DNA from: Cloacibacillus evryensis DSM 19522
Lineage (GTDB): Bacteria > Synergistota > Synergistia > Synergistales > Synergistaceae
Direction: 5' to 3'
Assembly: GCF_000585335.1 (NCBI RefSeq)
Contig: NZ_KK073872.1
Span: forward strand, 2,595,283-2,659,282
DNA length: 64,000 nucleotides
Of this stretch, positions 26,839-35,599 are shown piece after piece. The notes beneath the pieces are model-generated. The model searched no databases and was not told the origin of the DNA. It was given only the letters and a program-made list of their open reading frames with translations. Position 1 is the stretch's first letter. Each line of letters starts with the position of its first letter. Made by a program: the position numbers and the translations under genes.

Positions 26839-29043
26839 TTATTTCCCGTCCTTATTCCGGGCGTCGCTCCTGTCGTCGTCTTTGATTTTGACCTCCGTCT
26901 GCGGGAAGGGTATTTCGATATTATGCTCGCGGAAGACGTCAAGGATGCTCATGCGCACCGCACTCTGCACGTTGGACTCAAAGACCTTGCTCAGGTCGAC
27001 AAAGAAAAAAGCGGTGAACTTTATCGCGCTGTCCTCAAATTCCGAGAGGATGATGCGAAAGGGCGGCGTTTTGAGAACGTTGGGGTTTTCGCTGAGAACG
27101 GTGCGTATCAGCCCCATCGCGAGGCTGACGTCGCTGTCATAGGCGATGGAAATATTTATCTCCGTGCGGGAGAGAGAATTATTGAGCGTAAGGTTCAGCA
27201 CCGGGCTGTCCAGCACCTTGCTGTTGGGGATTATCAGATGACGCGACTGCTGGCACACCAGCACCGTATTCTGCAGCGTTATCTCGCTGACGATGCCGTG
27301 GGTGTTTCCGATGATCACCTCGTCGCCGATACGCAGCTTTTTCTGGAAGAGCAGCAGGATGCCGGAGAGGGTGTCCCCCATTATCTTCTGCGTGCCGAGG
27401 CCTATCGCGATGGCCGCGGCGCCTCCCATAAAGGCGAAGGCCGTCAGCGGTATGTGCAGCATCCACAGCGTGATCAGGAATGAAACGATCAGGCCGAGAT
27501 AAAAGACGAAATTCTGGATGAGCAGAGAGCTGTGGCGGCTCACATGCTCGGCCCTCTTTTCAAAGTGGCGTCTTGTGAGCACCACGGCGTAATGAGTGAC
27601 CATCAGGCCGAAGAGGAAGATCACCATCGCCAGGCTGAGTTTCTTCGCCGTTATCGGGTAGTCGTCGATGCTCCAGACTTCCGTGTCCAGGAGGCCGCCG
27701 ATATTGTCGCGCCAGATACTCTCGATCCTATCGTCGGCATTTGCCTCCCCTATCAGGCGGTCTGTCTCAGCGATCAGTATCTCGAACTGTCCCGACATCT
27801 CGCCGAGCATCACTATGTAGGAAAGGTAACGATTCTTCCGCGCGTCGATGTTCATGCGGAACTCGTCGCGCATCGCGATTTCGTCCTTCGTCTTGAGCCA
27901 GCTGTCATCGCCGAAGCGGCGCGACACCTCCTGATTTACTCTCCGCAGGCTCTGCAGGTCATCGTTGACGACTTTCAGGTCGACTCGGCACTGTTCAAAG
28001 ATCGCCTTCGTCCTTGCCTGCAGCTCACGACGCTGTTTCAGCGTGAATTTGCCGGAGAGCAGGTCGTCCATAGAACGCCAGGTCAGGCGCGTGGCCGACC
28101 ACAGCTCGACAAGGTCCAGTACGAGCAGCGTTTCGTCTTCCACCAGATTCTGTTCCGTCGGGATCCAATACTTTGTAAAATCAGTCTGATACTCGGTACT
28201 GCGGCGCGCCGCGCCGAGACTGTTGAACTTGTCGTTCAGCATGACGACGGTATTTTCCAGCAGCCGTACCTTCGCGTTGACGGTAGCGTCGAGAAAGGCG
28301 AAATCGTCCGCCGAGAAGTCGATATTCGCGCGCACGTTTCTGATTATGGGCTCCAGCGTGTCAAGCTTCTCCTTCAGCTCGGAGGATTCCTGCATCGCGA
28401 TCTTAAGATTAGTCTCGTAGAAGGTGTAATCGGCGTAACAGTGTTCAAGTTTAGCCTTGATGATCAGCAGCTCGAAGTTGTATTTGAGGCGGTTTTCCGT
28501 CGAAAGCGAGCTTTTCTCACGGCAGAGGCGGTAATCCCTCTCTATGTCGTTCTTCCGCCCGCTGAGGTTCTGAAGCGCATCCCTGTAACGCGCGATGCTT
28601 TCCTGAAAGCCCAGAAAGGACTGGCGGCAGTTGTCGATATCCTCGATAACGTCCAGATAAAAGACGAACGGGTAGGGCGGCTTCGCGGCGGCCAGCTCCT
28701 TTATGCGGTTGTCGTCAAGAATGAAGGTGCTGTCGGCGTCAGTGCGTTTCTGAAGAAAGTAGATGCTGTAGTAGGTGTTTATTATCCCTTCAAGCTCATA
28801 TTCGTAATTGAGCACCTCGGAGACGGGGATGTCATACTGCCGCGCGAGGCCTCCCTCGATATCCCTCACCTTGCGGAGGTCTTTCGCGATCTGAGCGGCG
28901 CGCGCGGCCGGCTCCGTCTGGTAACGGACAAGTTCCTCGCGCAGGTCGGCGAGGGTGGAGGCCTGCGCCATACCGCCGGACAGCGAAAAAAGAAGCGCGA
29001 TCAGGAGAAGATAAAGACCTTTCTTATGGAAATCCATGCGCAT
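26839..29043 (-). CDS. MscS-family mechanosensitive channel with long periplasmic N-terminus
   Basis: A 734-residue protein. A signal peptide (about 1-28) is followed by about 450 residues of charged, helical, probably coiled-coil periplasmic sequence, then transmembrane helices (about 485-565) and an MscS core with LRIGDEVIIGNTHGIV (about 595-610) and a C-terminal alpha/beta domain. The extended N-terminus resembles MscK/YnaI-type large members. It would release solutes upon osmotic down-shock. It is transcribed alone and is divergent from a LysR gene. Confidence 0.88.
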   Translation of the reverse strand: MRMDFHKKGLYLLLIALLFSLSGGMAQASTLADLREELVRYQTEPAARAAQIAKDLRKVRDIEGGLARQYDIPVSEVLNYEYELEGIINTYYSIYFLQKRTDADSTFILDDNRIKELAAAKPPYPFVFYLDVIEDIDNCRQSFLGFQESIARYRDALQNLSGRKNDIERDYRLCREKSSLSTENRLKYNFELLIIKAKLEHCYADYTFYETNLKIAMQESSELKEKLDTLEPIIRNVRANIDFSADDFAFLDATVNAKVRLLENTVVMLNDKFNSLGAARRSTEYQTDFTKYWIPTEQNLVEDETLLVLDLVELWSATRLTWRSMDDLLSGKFTLKQRRELQARTKAIFEQCRVDLKVVNDDLQSLRRVNQEVSRRFGDDSWLKTKDEIAMRDEFRMNIDARKNRYLSYIVMLGEMSGQFEILIAETDRLIGEANADDRIESIWRDNIGGLLDTEVWSIDDYPITAKKLSLAMVIFLFGLMVTHYAVVLTRRHFEKRAEHVSRHSSLLIQNFVFYLGLIVSFLITLWMLHIPLTAFAFMGGAAAIAIGLGTQKIMGDTLSGILLLFQKKLRIGDEVIIGNTHGIVSEITLQNTVLVCQQSRHLIIPNSKVLDSPVLNLTLNNSLSRTEINISIAYDSDVSLAMGLIRTVLSENPNVLKTPPFRIILSEFEDSAIKFTAFFFVDLSKVFESNVQSAVRMSILDVFREHNIEIPFPQTEVKIKDDDRSDARNKDGK

Positions 29044-29123
29044 TGCCCCCTGCCTTCCTTTTATAACTTGGTATATTATATAGGCAAAAGCTTAAAAAGA
29101 TAAACGACAGAGGGAGGCGTCCC

Positions 29124-30014
29124 GTGGATATCAGAAAATATGAAGTGATCATCAAAGCCGCAGAATGCGGGAATTTGACCAAGGCGGGAGAGAGCTTCGG
29201 TTATACGCAGTCCGGCGTCAGCCACATGATAAAGAGCGTGGAGGAGGATTTCGGCTTCCGCATCTTTCTGCGCGGGCGCGACGGCGTAAGCCTCACCCCA
29301 GACGGAGAGCGCGTGATCCCTGCCCTGCGCGAGATCGTGAAGTGGAACGAAAGCCTCGGGCAGACCGTCAGCGCCATCAACGGCCTCATACGCGGACAAC
29401 TGCGCATCGGCTCCTTCACCAGTATCGCCATCCACTGGCTGCCGAAGATAATCAGACGCTTCCAGGAGGATTACCCCAACATCAGCATAGACATAACCGA
29501 GGGCGGCATCAGCGCGCTCGAGAGCGCGCTCGAAGAGGGAGCCGTCGACCTTACCTTTATGAGCGTGCAGCCGGGGCGCAGCTTCGACCGCATCTTGCTG
29601 AGAAAGGACCCTTTTCTCGCGATCCTGCCTAAAGGACACCCGATGGCGGGCGAGAAAAAATTCCCGCTGGAAGCCTTCAACGGAGTTGATTTCATCCTCG
29701 TAACGCATGGTTTCGACTACGATACGAACAGGATCTTGAAAAAGCACTCCCTGACTCCCAATATAAAATTCACGTCGCACGACGACCATACCGTCTTTTC
29801 AATGGTGGAAAACGGCCTCGGCGTGAGCATCCTGCCCGAGCTCGTCATGCGCAGCTACAGCGGGCGCGGCGTCACGCTGCCGCTGGTCCCCGAGGTGAGC
29901 AGGGACCTCGCCCTCTGCGTCCCCTCCTTCGCCGACGCCTCCCCCGCCTGCCGGCGCTTCATTGAGTACGTCAAAAAGATGATCTCCGCCGACGGCAGCG
30001 TCCGCGAAACCTGA
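29124..30014 (+). CDS. LysR family transcriptional regulator
   Basis: A 296-residue regulator starting with GTG at 29124 behind GAGGGAGG. The N-terminal winged helix-turn-helix (about 3-60, KAGESFGYTQSGVSHMIKSVE) and a LysR substrate-binding domain (from about 92) are both complete. It is divergent from the mscS-type gene, and its downstream neighbour is a repeat-rich, IS-containing region. The target is unknown. Confidence 0.9.
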   Translation: MDIRKYEVIIKAAECGNLTKAGESFGYTQSGVSHMIKSVEEDFGFRIFLRGRDGVSLTPDGERVIPALREIVKWNESLGQTVSAINGLIRGQLRIGSFTSIAIHWLPKIIRRFQEDYPNISIDITEGGISALESALEEGAVDLTFMSVQPGRSFDRILLRKDPFLAILPKGHPMAGEKKFPLEAFNGVDFILVTHGFDYDTNRILKKHSLTPNIKFTSHDDHTVFSMVENGLGVSILPELVMRSYSGRGVTLPLVPEVSRDLALCVPSFADASPACRRFIEYVKKMISADGSVRET

Positions 30015-30020
30015 TAAATA

Positions 30021-30060
30021 GCGTTTTATGCGATAGGAAGTGAACGATAAACTGCGATTT
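30021..30060 (-). repeat. dispersed 40-45 bp repeat, copy 1 (inverted)
   Basis: Read on the minus strand, this segment carries AATCGCAGTTTATCGTTC and matches copies at 31845-31890 and 63553-63597. Together with copy 2 it brackets the IS3 element as an inverted pair. Confidence 0.65.
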
Positions 30061-30203
30061 ACCGCTCTGCCCTCCCGTCGCTCCGGCCTCCGAGCCGGAG
30101 CCTATGATTGTTGGCTTGGTTTATCTTTTTAAAAGGCTCCCTCGGATGAACAGAGTCCCGCAAACCGGACAACGCTATAAAAGCTCCCAAGGGTATCAAA
30201 AAT

Positions 30204-31075
30204 TTATTCAATAAAGAGACTTCGATATTGCATCGGAGCCTTTTTCAATTTTATCTGTATCCTGTCGTTATTATAATACCTTATATATTCGTCTATAGCA
30301 TCTTTGGCCTCCTCGTAGTTCTCCCATTTTACTCGGTTGACGAGTTCTGATTTAATGTGACTAAAGAAGTTTTCTGCACAGGCATTATCCAAACAATTTC
30401 CTTTCCTTGACATCGAGACCTTGAGTCCGTATCTTTGTGTCAGGTTGAAATATGCATGGCTTGTATATTGAAACCCCTGGTCGCTGTGGAGGATTGGTCC
30501 ATCAGCGACCACCTTATTATTATTTTCAAATGCTTTCTTCAATGTATCGCTTACTAACTTAATATTATTATTACGACTGATTTGATATCCCTGTATGGAA
30601 TTATCAAAGAGATCTTTTATCATGGAGAGGAATATATTACCCTTTTTTGTTCGTATATATGTGATATCAGTAACCAGTTTCTGGTTTGGTCTGTCGGAAC
30701 GAAATTCTCTGTTCAGGATATTCTCATAGCTGTGGATATTTCCTGACATCACTTTAAACTTTTTCTTTTTTCTTATTTCCGCTTGAAGTCCCGCTTTTTT
30801 CATAACACGCCTTCCCTCTTATTGTTTACATGAATGCCAATGAAGTTGTTGAGCCACAGAGTCATTCGCCTGTACCCATAAGTGTTTTTGTTGATATTCT
30901 GTCCCGTTCTTATTGCTTCTATGAGAGGACCGTCTTTATCTTCCATTCCACGCCGCTTTAGCCAACTGTAGTATGTCGAACGAGATACGGACAAAAATCT
31001 ACACATTACACAGACAGAATGTTTTGTTGAAAATTCAAAAATGATTCTGTATTTAATATTTCTTTCTATCACCAC
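30204..31075 (-). pseudogene. IS3 OrfB transposase, frameshifted
   Basis: Two frames together encode a normal-length OrfB of about 290 residues. The 91-residue N-terminal part (30800-31075, with the HTH_21 region) runs out of frame near 30800-30830, and the 199-residue catalytic part starts at 30803 in another frame. The catalytic part has the complete DDE set: D in TDITYI, D in HSDQGFQY and E in AENFFSHIK. The break is not at the orfA/orfB junction where IS3 elements normally shift frame. It is therefore probably a disabling mutation. Confidence 0.85.
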
Positions 31076-31512
31076 CTTTGCAGCTCTAAGGCTTTTTTTA
31101 ATACATCGACCTGCATTTCCAGCTCTTTAATCTTTTCTATGCTATTTGTAACTTCCAATTTCTTATCTGGACAGTCTTGTTTTGAACTAGAAATATCCCC
31201 TTGTTCGATAAATTCCTTACACCATCGTCTTAAAAGAGAGGGACTTGAAATGTTAAAAGATGAGGTAACATCTACCATAGTACGTCCCTCTTCTAAATGA
31301 GCCGAAACAGCTTCAAGTTTTACAGCCTTGCTGTAGGTTCTTTTTTTCCTTGTATCATCCAGTAAGTCCTTCTGTCCGCTCTTATATAAAGATATCCATG
31401 TTTTAACAGAATCATGACTAACACCAAGTTCTTCAGCAATCCGCCTTCGTGGAATTCCCTGTTTGTGCATCTCAATTGCTTTTATTCTTTCTTCTGTTTT
31501 ACGTTTACGCAT
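31069..31512 (-). CDS. IS3 family transposase OrfA
   Basis: A 147-residue DNA-binding subunit with two helix-turn-helix segments: RRRIAEELGVSHDSVKTW near the N-terminus and a second around residues 65-100. A C-terminal leucine-zipper-like stretch (IEKIKELEMQVDVLKKAL) follows. It overlaps orfB by 7 bp, the normal arrangement for programmed frameshifting to OrfAB. Confidence 0.9.
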   Translation of the reverse strand: MRKRKTEERIKAIEMHKQGIPRRRIAEELGVSHDSVKTWISLYKSGQKDLLDDTRKKRTYSKAVKLEAVSAHLEEGRTMVDVTSSFNISSPSLLRRWCKEFIEQGDISSSKQDCPDKKLEVTNSIEKIKELEMQVDVLKKALELQRW

Positions 31513-31594
31513 AGAAGAGCCCCCTTTATATGTATTTAGTTTTATTATAATCCAGGGGCTTTATTTGGCTGTCCTATTTTCGGGACTCTGTTCA

Positions 31595-31790
31595 GCCGAG
31601 GGAGCTCCCCGCGAAGCGGGGTGAGGGAGAGTTGACCTTGGGTTTTGTTTTTGTTCTGGCCTTATCTTCTCCCACTGAAGAGGCGAAAGAAGATAAGATC
31701 AAGAGCAACACAAAACCCAAGGTCAAAACTCCTCCAGTCTCGGCGGAAAAACACCGCCGAGCCAGCCCCCTCGGAGAGGGAGCCTTTAAG
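31595..31790. repeat. intergenic palindromic repeat unit (MITE-like)
   Basis: A non-coding block of nested hairpins: perfect 16-bp arms at 31632-31647 and 31711-31726 enclose perfect 10-bp arms at 31661-31670 and 31688-31697. Smaller GC-rich hairpins (CCCCGC/GCGGGG and CTCGGCGG/CCGCCGAG) lie on either side, and the unit ends in GAGGGAGCC-type sequence. It has no gene. Confidence 0.65.
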
Positions 31791-31844
31791 AGCAAACACT
31801 AAAAATCGCTGAATATCGACAAATTGTTTTTGTGGATGCCCGCT

Positions 31845-31890
31845 AAATCGCAGTTTATCGTTCCCTCCCAATCGAGTAAATCGGCGTTTA
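31845..31890 (+). repeat. dispersed 40-45 bp repeat, copy 2
   Basis: It aligns without gaps over 45 bp with 63553-63597 (7 differences) and, inverted, with 30021-30060. Confidence 0.65.
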
Positions 31891-32005
31891 GACGTGCGAA
31901 TAACGAAATAACCGAGGGCCTGCCAAGCGGAGGCGCACTAGTGTGCGGTGAGCATTGGCAGGCCCTCGGTTATGAAGTTAGTCGTGCGTATAAACGCCGA
32001 TTTAC
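31876..32005. repeat. 130-bp imperfect palindrome with 51-bp arms
   Basis: Arm 31876-31926 pairs with arm 31955-32005. The first 15 and last 17 or so bases of each arm match perfectly, with a few mismatches between. The 28-bp centre contains its own small palindrome around ACTAGT. It lies just behind the stop of the aldolase gene and could act as its terminator structure or be a mobile palindromic unit. Confidence 0.8.
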
Positions 32006-32025
32006 GCCGATTTACGCCGATTTAC
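31996..32025. repeat. three tandem copies of a 10-bp unit
   Basis: GCCGATTTAC occurs three times without gaps, directly at the end of the large palindrome whose right arm supplies the first copy. The last copy overlaps the stop region of the aldolase gene. Confidence 0.8.
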
Positions 32026-32894
32026 AGCAGGGAGAGGAAAAGATCGTAACCCTCCGCCGCCGTCGCCTTTTCGTGCACTACGGCCCGCACCGCCTGCAGC
32101 ATCGCCGCCGGGTTCTCCGACTGGAAGATGTTGCGCCCCATATCGACGCCCGCTGCGCCATCACGGATGGCGTTGTAGGCCATCTCCAGCGCCTCCTTTT
32201 CGGGGGTCTTTTTGCCGCCCGCGATGACGATCGGCACAGGACAGGCCGCGGTAACCTCCTCGAAGCCATCGCAGTAGTAGGTCTTGATTATCTGCGCGCC
32301 GAGTTCGGCCAGGATGCGCGTCGCGAGCTGGAAGTAGCGCTTTGTGCGCTCCATCTCTTTGCCGACTGCCGTCACGCCCATCACGGGGATGCCGTAGCGG
32401 TTTCCGGCGTTGATCATATCGCTGAGGTTTTTGAAGCTCCCCACTTCGTTTTTTGAGCCGACGAAGGTCTGGACGACGATGCAGGAGGCGTTGAGGCGGA
32501 TGGCGTCCTCAACGTCCACGCCTATGCGCCCGAAGCTCAGATCCTCGTGCAGCACGCTGGTGTCGGTGGTGCTGCGCAGCGCGATCGCCTTATTGAAGGT
32601 GGGGGGCACGCAGGTTTTTATCGCCCCGCGCGTCGCCATCAGCACGTCGGCGTAGGGCGCGAGCGGAGGGATCGCAAGGTCAAGGCGTTCAAGCCCCGCC
32701 GTCGGCCCCATGATGTATCCGTGGTCGAAGGCGAGCATGACGGTGCGCCCGCTCTTGGGGTCGAAGATACGCGACAGGCGGTCCTTCATGCCCCAGTCGC
32801 AGTGTTCGGCGCCTTTGACGTAGAAGCTCTTCTGTTCCACCGGCCTGTCGAGGCCGTAGTCTTTCGCCAATATATTTCCTATCTTGTCTGCCAT
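32022..32894 (-). CDS. class I aldolase/thiolase of the LsrF/DeoC-FbaB family
   Basis: A 290-residue protein closely resembling LsrF along its whole length: DWGMKDRLSRIF, TVMLAFDHGYIMGPT, GAQIIKTYYC (active-site lysine) and PVPIVIAGGKKTP. LsrF acts on phosphorylated autoinducer-2 products, but no lsr genes are here. Instead it follows dhaL and dhaK at 12 bp, so the likely substrate is a phosphorylated ketose made by the kinase. This is inference. The C-terminus ends next to a large palindrome. Confidence 0.85.
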   Translation of the reverse strand: MADKIGNILAKDYGLDRPVEQKSFYVKGAEHCDWGMKDRLSRIFDPKSGRTVMLAFDHGYIMGPTAGLERLDLAIPPLAPYADVLMATRGAIKTCVPPTFNKAIALRSTTDTSVLHEDLSFGRIGVDVEDAIRLNASCIVVQTFVGSKNEVGSFKNLSDMINAGNRYGIPVMGVTAVGKEMERTKRYFQLATRILAELGAQIIKTYYCDGFEEVTAACPVPIVIAGGKKTPEKEALEMAYNAIRDGAAGVDMGRNIFQSENPAAMLQAVRAVVHEKATAAEGYDLFLSLL

Positions 32895-32906
32895 CTTAAA
32901 TTCTCC

Positions 32907-33545
32907 TTAGTTCTCCGCCGCCGTTTTCGCGAAAGCCTTGAATATGATCGAGACGGAGACCGCGCCGGGGTCGGGGACGCCGAGAGCGCGTTCGCCGAGA
33001 TTCTTGGCGCGGCCAAAGTGCGCCACGTAGTCTTTGGTCTTCATACAGCCCTCGTGTGCCGCGAGCCGTGCCGCCTCGAGCGACGCCGCGATATCGCCGC
33101 CGCACTCCGCGAAGGCCGCGACCGCTGGTGTCAGCGCGTCTACCATTGTCTTAGCTCCGAGGGGGGCTTTGGAGAATTTCAGCAGCCGCGCTTCGCCGCT
33201 CTTGAGGGCCTCCGCAAGCTGCTCTTTCGTCAGTTCGCTCACGCCTTCGGGTATCGCGCGCGCCATGCCCGAGAAGAGGGAACCGAAGAGCGGCACGGTG
33301 GCTCCGCCGCCCATATTGAGCACGGCCATGCCGACTGCCGAGAGCATTCCTTTGAAATCGCCGCCCCCATAGCTTTCGGCGGTCTCCCGCACCTTCTCCA
33401 TCACTTTTACCATCGTCGTGCCGTGGTCGCCGTCGCCTATCTGCGAATCAAGCTCCGTAAGCTCGTCCTTCGCCGCCGCGATCGCCGACGCGGCGCTGCC
33501 GAGCATCTCTACGAAACGGCTGTATTCAAGTTTTTCCATTGTCAC
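32907..33545 (-). CDS. dhaL: dihydroxyacetone kinase subunit DhaL
   Basis: A 212-residue nucleotide-binding subunit. The Mg2+-ADP aspartates D33, D38 and D40 lie in LDSQIGDGDHGTTM. It phosphorylates the ketone bound to DhaK. No DhaM or other phosphotransferase component is nearby, so the donor could be ATP or a PTS protein encoded elsewhere. It lies 10 bp after dhaK. Confidence 0.92.
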   Translation of the reverse strand: MTMEKLEYSRFVEMLGSAASAIAAAKDELTELDSQIGDGDHGTTMVKVMEKVRETAESYGGGDFKGMLSAVGMAVLNMGGGATVPLFGSLFSGMARAIPEGVSELTKEQLAEALKSGEARLLKFSKAPLGAKTMVDALTPAVAAFAECGGDIAASLEAARLAAHEGCMKTKDYVAHFGRAKNLGERALGVPDPGAVSVSIIFKAFAKTAAEN

Positions 33546-33555
33546 GCCTGCCGCT

Positions 33556-34557
33556 CTATTTCACCGTGTAGTAGGGCGTGTCGCAGGGAGCCTTCCAGTA
33601 TTTCATCATTTCGTCGTCCATGCGCGCCATGAAGAGCTGGAAGCCGGCCGCCTCCTGCACCGTCAGCAGCTCGCCGACATGTGAGGCAGCGACTTTGACG
33701 CCCTTGTCTTTAAGATATTCGACGCAGTCTTTGAAGACGATGAGCTGTTCCATAAGCGTCGTCGCCCCCGAGCCGTTGACGATGAGCATGACTTCCTCGC
33801 CCTTTTCGATGGAGAGGTCGTCAAGCAGGGCCTGGGTCATGATCGCCGCGGTCTCCCGCGCGCTCTTCATCGTCATGCGCCCGCCGCCGCCCTCGCCGTG
33901 CTGTCCCATGCCGATCTCCATGTCCTTGTCGTCAAAGTGGGATATTTCGGCTCCGTTTGCCGGGTGAGTGGCGCCGCGGCAGGCGACGGCGATCGTCGCC
34001 ATGTTGTCGGCGAATTTCTGCGCGACGGCGCGCACCGCTTCAAGGTCCCTGCCCATAGCGGCGGCTCCGCCGGCGATCTTCGCGAGGGGGATGCAGCCTA
34101 CGAGCCCGCGGCGGTTGCCGCCGTCGGAGCGCGGCGCGTTCGAGATATCCTCCTGCGTCGTGACGCGCGCCACTTTGATCCCCGCGTCCTCCACCTGTTC
34201 CATCGTCATTTCGGCGGTCATCATGTCTCCCGCGTGGTTCAGCACGACGAAGAGCGCCCCTTTAGGCGCGGCGGCGAGGGAAAGCGCCTCAAAGCAGGCG
34301 GCCGGTCCGGGGGCGGCGAAGACGTCGCCGACGACCGATATATCGAACATGCCGTCGCCGACGAAGCCGGAGAGCGCCGGCTCATGGCCCGCGCCGCCAA
34401 GGGTGACGATATGGACGCGGTCGGCCTTTTCTATATTTTTGTTGATGACAAGATTGTTCCCGCGCACTTCGATCTTATCCGGGAAGGCAAGCGCCATGCC
34501 CTTGAGCAGTTCCTTCGTGAGTGTCTCCGAGTCGTTGATAAATTTTTTCATCGCCAT
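33556..34557 (-). CDS. dhaK: dihydroxyacetone kinase subunit DhaK
   Basis: A 333-residue substrate-binding subunit with GGAGHEPA near residues 53-60 and the histidine that binds the ketone as a hemiaminal in GMGQHGEGG (about 216). Substrates of such DhaK proteins include dihydroxyacetone and, in some systems, longer ketoses. The operon VOC protein-dhaK-dhaL-LsrF-type aldolase suggests phosphorylation followed by cleavage of a four- or five-carbon keto sugar. Confidence 0.92.
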   Translation of the reverse strand: MAMKKFINDSETLTKELLKGMALAFPDKIEVRGNNLVINKNIEKADRVHIVTLGGAGHEPALSGFVGDGMFDISVVGDVFAAPGPAACFEALSLAAAPKGALFVVLNHAGDMMTAEMTMEQVEDAGIKVARVTTQEDISNAPRSDGGNRRGLVGCIPLAKIAGGAAAMGRDLEAVRAVAQKFADNMATIAVACRGATHPANGAEISHFDDKDMEIGMGQHGEGGGGRMTMKSARETAAIMTQALLDDLSIEKGEEVMLIVNGSGATTLMEQLIVFKDCVEYLKDKGVKVAASHVGELLTVQEAAGFQLFMARMDDEMMKYWKAPCDTPYYTVK

Positions 34558-34576
34558 TTTATTATCCTCCTCCGAT

Positions 34577-34897
34577 TTATTCCTTGCATTCCATTAACTC
34601 AAAGAGCACCCCGTCGCGCCAGGCGAAGGCGATCTTTGTCTTTTCGTCGACCGGCGTTGCGGGGAGGACGATTTTTTCACATTTTGCGAGCTCTCCCTCA
34701 AGATCCTCCACCTTATAGGCCACGTGAGGGTAATTCTTTAGATCTTCGGGCATCTGCGAATCGGGCTCGAAGCGCAGGCATTCATACTGATACGGGTGGT
34801 CCTTCGGATCGGTAAGAAAGAGTTTCATCTCCGGAGAATAGACTTCGTTGGGCTGCGGCGTTTTCACCGGTACGCCTAGGTGCATGTACTGTGCCAT
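34577..34897 (-). CDS. VOC (glyoxalase-fold) family protein
   Basis: A 106-residue single-domain protein of the vicinal oxygen chelate type. Candidate metal ligands are H7, E39, H58 and an E near residue 101 in LFELMECKE. It is the first gene of the dhaKL operon, 19 bp upstream of dhaK. It may isomerise or epimerise the sugar before phosphorylation. The function is inferred from context only. Confidence 0.7.
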   Translation of the reverse strand: MAQYMHLGVPVKTPQPNEVYSPEMKLFLTDPKDHPYQYECLRFEPDSQMPEDLKNYPHVAYKVEDLEGELAKCEKIVLPATPVDEKTKIAFAWRDGVLFELMECKE

Positions 34898-35058
34898 TTG
34901 TATAGTCCTCCTTCATTATTTTTACTCTGCTGCCGCCGTCTTGCTGTACCTATATTTTAACATAGCGGTATTATTACGGGCTTTATTTTTTTGCCGGTCG
35001 CGGCCACTTTCCCTCTGTTTTGTATATAATGAGGGTGAAATCAATGAGAAGGAGAGCG

Positions 35059-35571
35059 ATGGATATGACGTCCGCAATCATGAAACGCCGGAGTATAAGA
35101 AAGTTTACGGCGGAAAAGGTCCCCGCCGACAGTGCGATGAGGATAGTCGAGGCCGGAGCCGCCGCGCCCAGCGCCATGAATAAGCGCCCCGTGCGCTTCA
35201 TTCTGCTTGATAAGGCGGCGATGGCTGCCCTCGCGGAAAGGATAGACCAAAAAGGCCCCTTCCTTGAAGGGCAATGGGCTATCGCCGTCTGCGGCGACCG
35301 CCGGGGCTACGGCCCGGGAAGCGGCTGGCTCGAAGACTGCGCCGCGGCGATGGAAAATATGCTGATCGCGGCGACGGAGCTGGGACTCGGCTCCCTCTGG
35401 TACGGCGTATACGCGCGCGCCGCTAAAGAACCTCCGGTGAGGGAATTCCTCAAGCTGCCGGATGAGGTGGAAGTCTGCGGCATCGCCGTCATCGGACACG
35501 CCGCCGAGGAGAAGGAGCCGCACCGGGGAGTAGATTCTTCCATTCTTCATATCGGCTGCTGGAAGGAATAG
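35059..35571 (+). CDS. nitroreductase family protein
   Basis: About 170 residues starting with the ATG at 35059 or 35065 behind GAAGGAGAG. The N-terminal MKRRSIRKFTAEKVP segment binds FMN phosphate, and AGAAAPSAMNKRPVRF and LGLGSLWYGVY are typical of the compact nitroreductase/malonic-semialdehyde-reductase group. It would catalyse FMN-dependent NAD(P)H oxidoreduction in the cytosol. It is followed at 28 bp by a secreted-protein gene. Confidence 0.9.
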   Translation: MDMTSAIMKRRSIRKFTAEKVPADSAMRIVEAGAAAPSAMNKRPVRFILLDKAAMAALAERIDQKGPFLEGQWAIAVCGDRRGYGPGSGWLEDCAAAMENMLIAATELGLGSLWYGVYARAAKEPPVREFLKLPDEVEVCGIAVIGHAAEEKEPHRGVDSSILHIGCWKE

Positions 35572-35599
35572 GACGGATGCCGGGCGAGGTGAAAAAGCG

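Larger units (their letters stand above)
30147..31594 (-). mobile_element. IS3 family (IS150 group) insertion sequence, 1448 bp
   Basis: The terminal inverted repeats begin TGAACAGAGTCCCG at 30147 and, inverted, end at 31594; similarity continues inward to GGACA. The element holds orfA and orfB in the usual order, but orfB is frameshifted. No short target duplication was seen. The flanks GGCTCCCTCGG (left) and CCGAGGGAGC (right) are the two arms of a hairpin, so the element sits in the loop of an intergenic palindrome. Confidence 0.9.

Noticed and set aside
30800-30830. Programmed frameshift inside IS3 orfB
   Set aside because: Programmed shifting in this family occurs at the orfA-orfB overlap near 31070. 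The break here is inside orfB with no slippery A-run, so it was called a mutation.
31996-32025. Short tandem repeats as a CRISPR remnant
   Set aside because: Three 10-bp units without spacers and no cas gene nearby.
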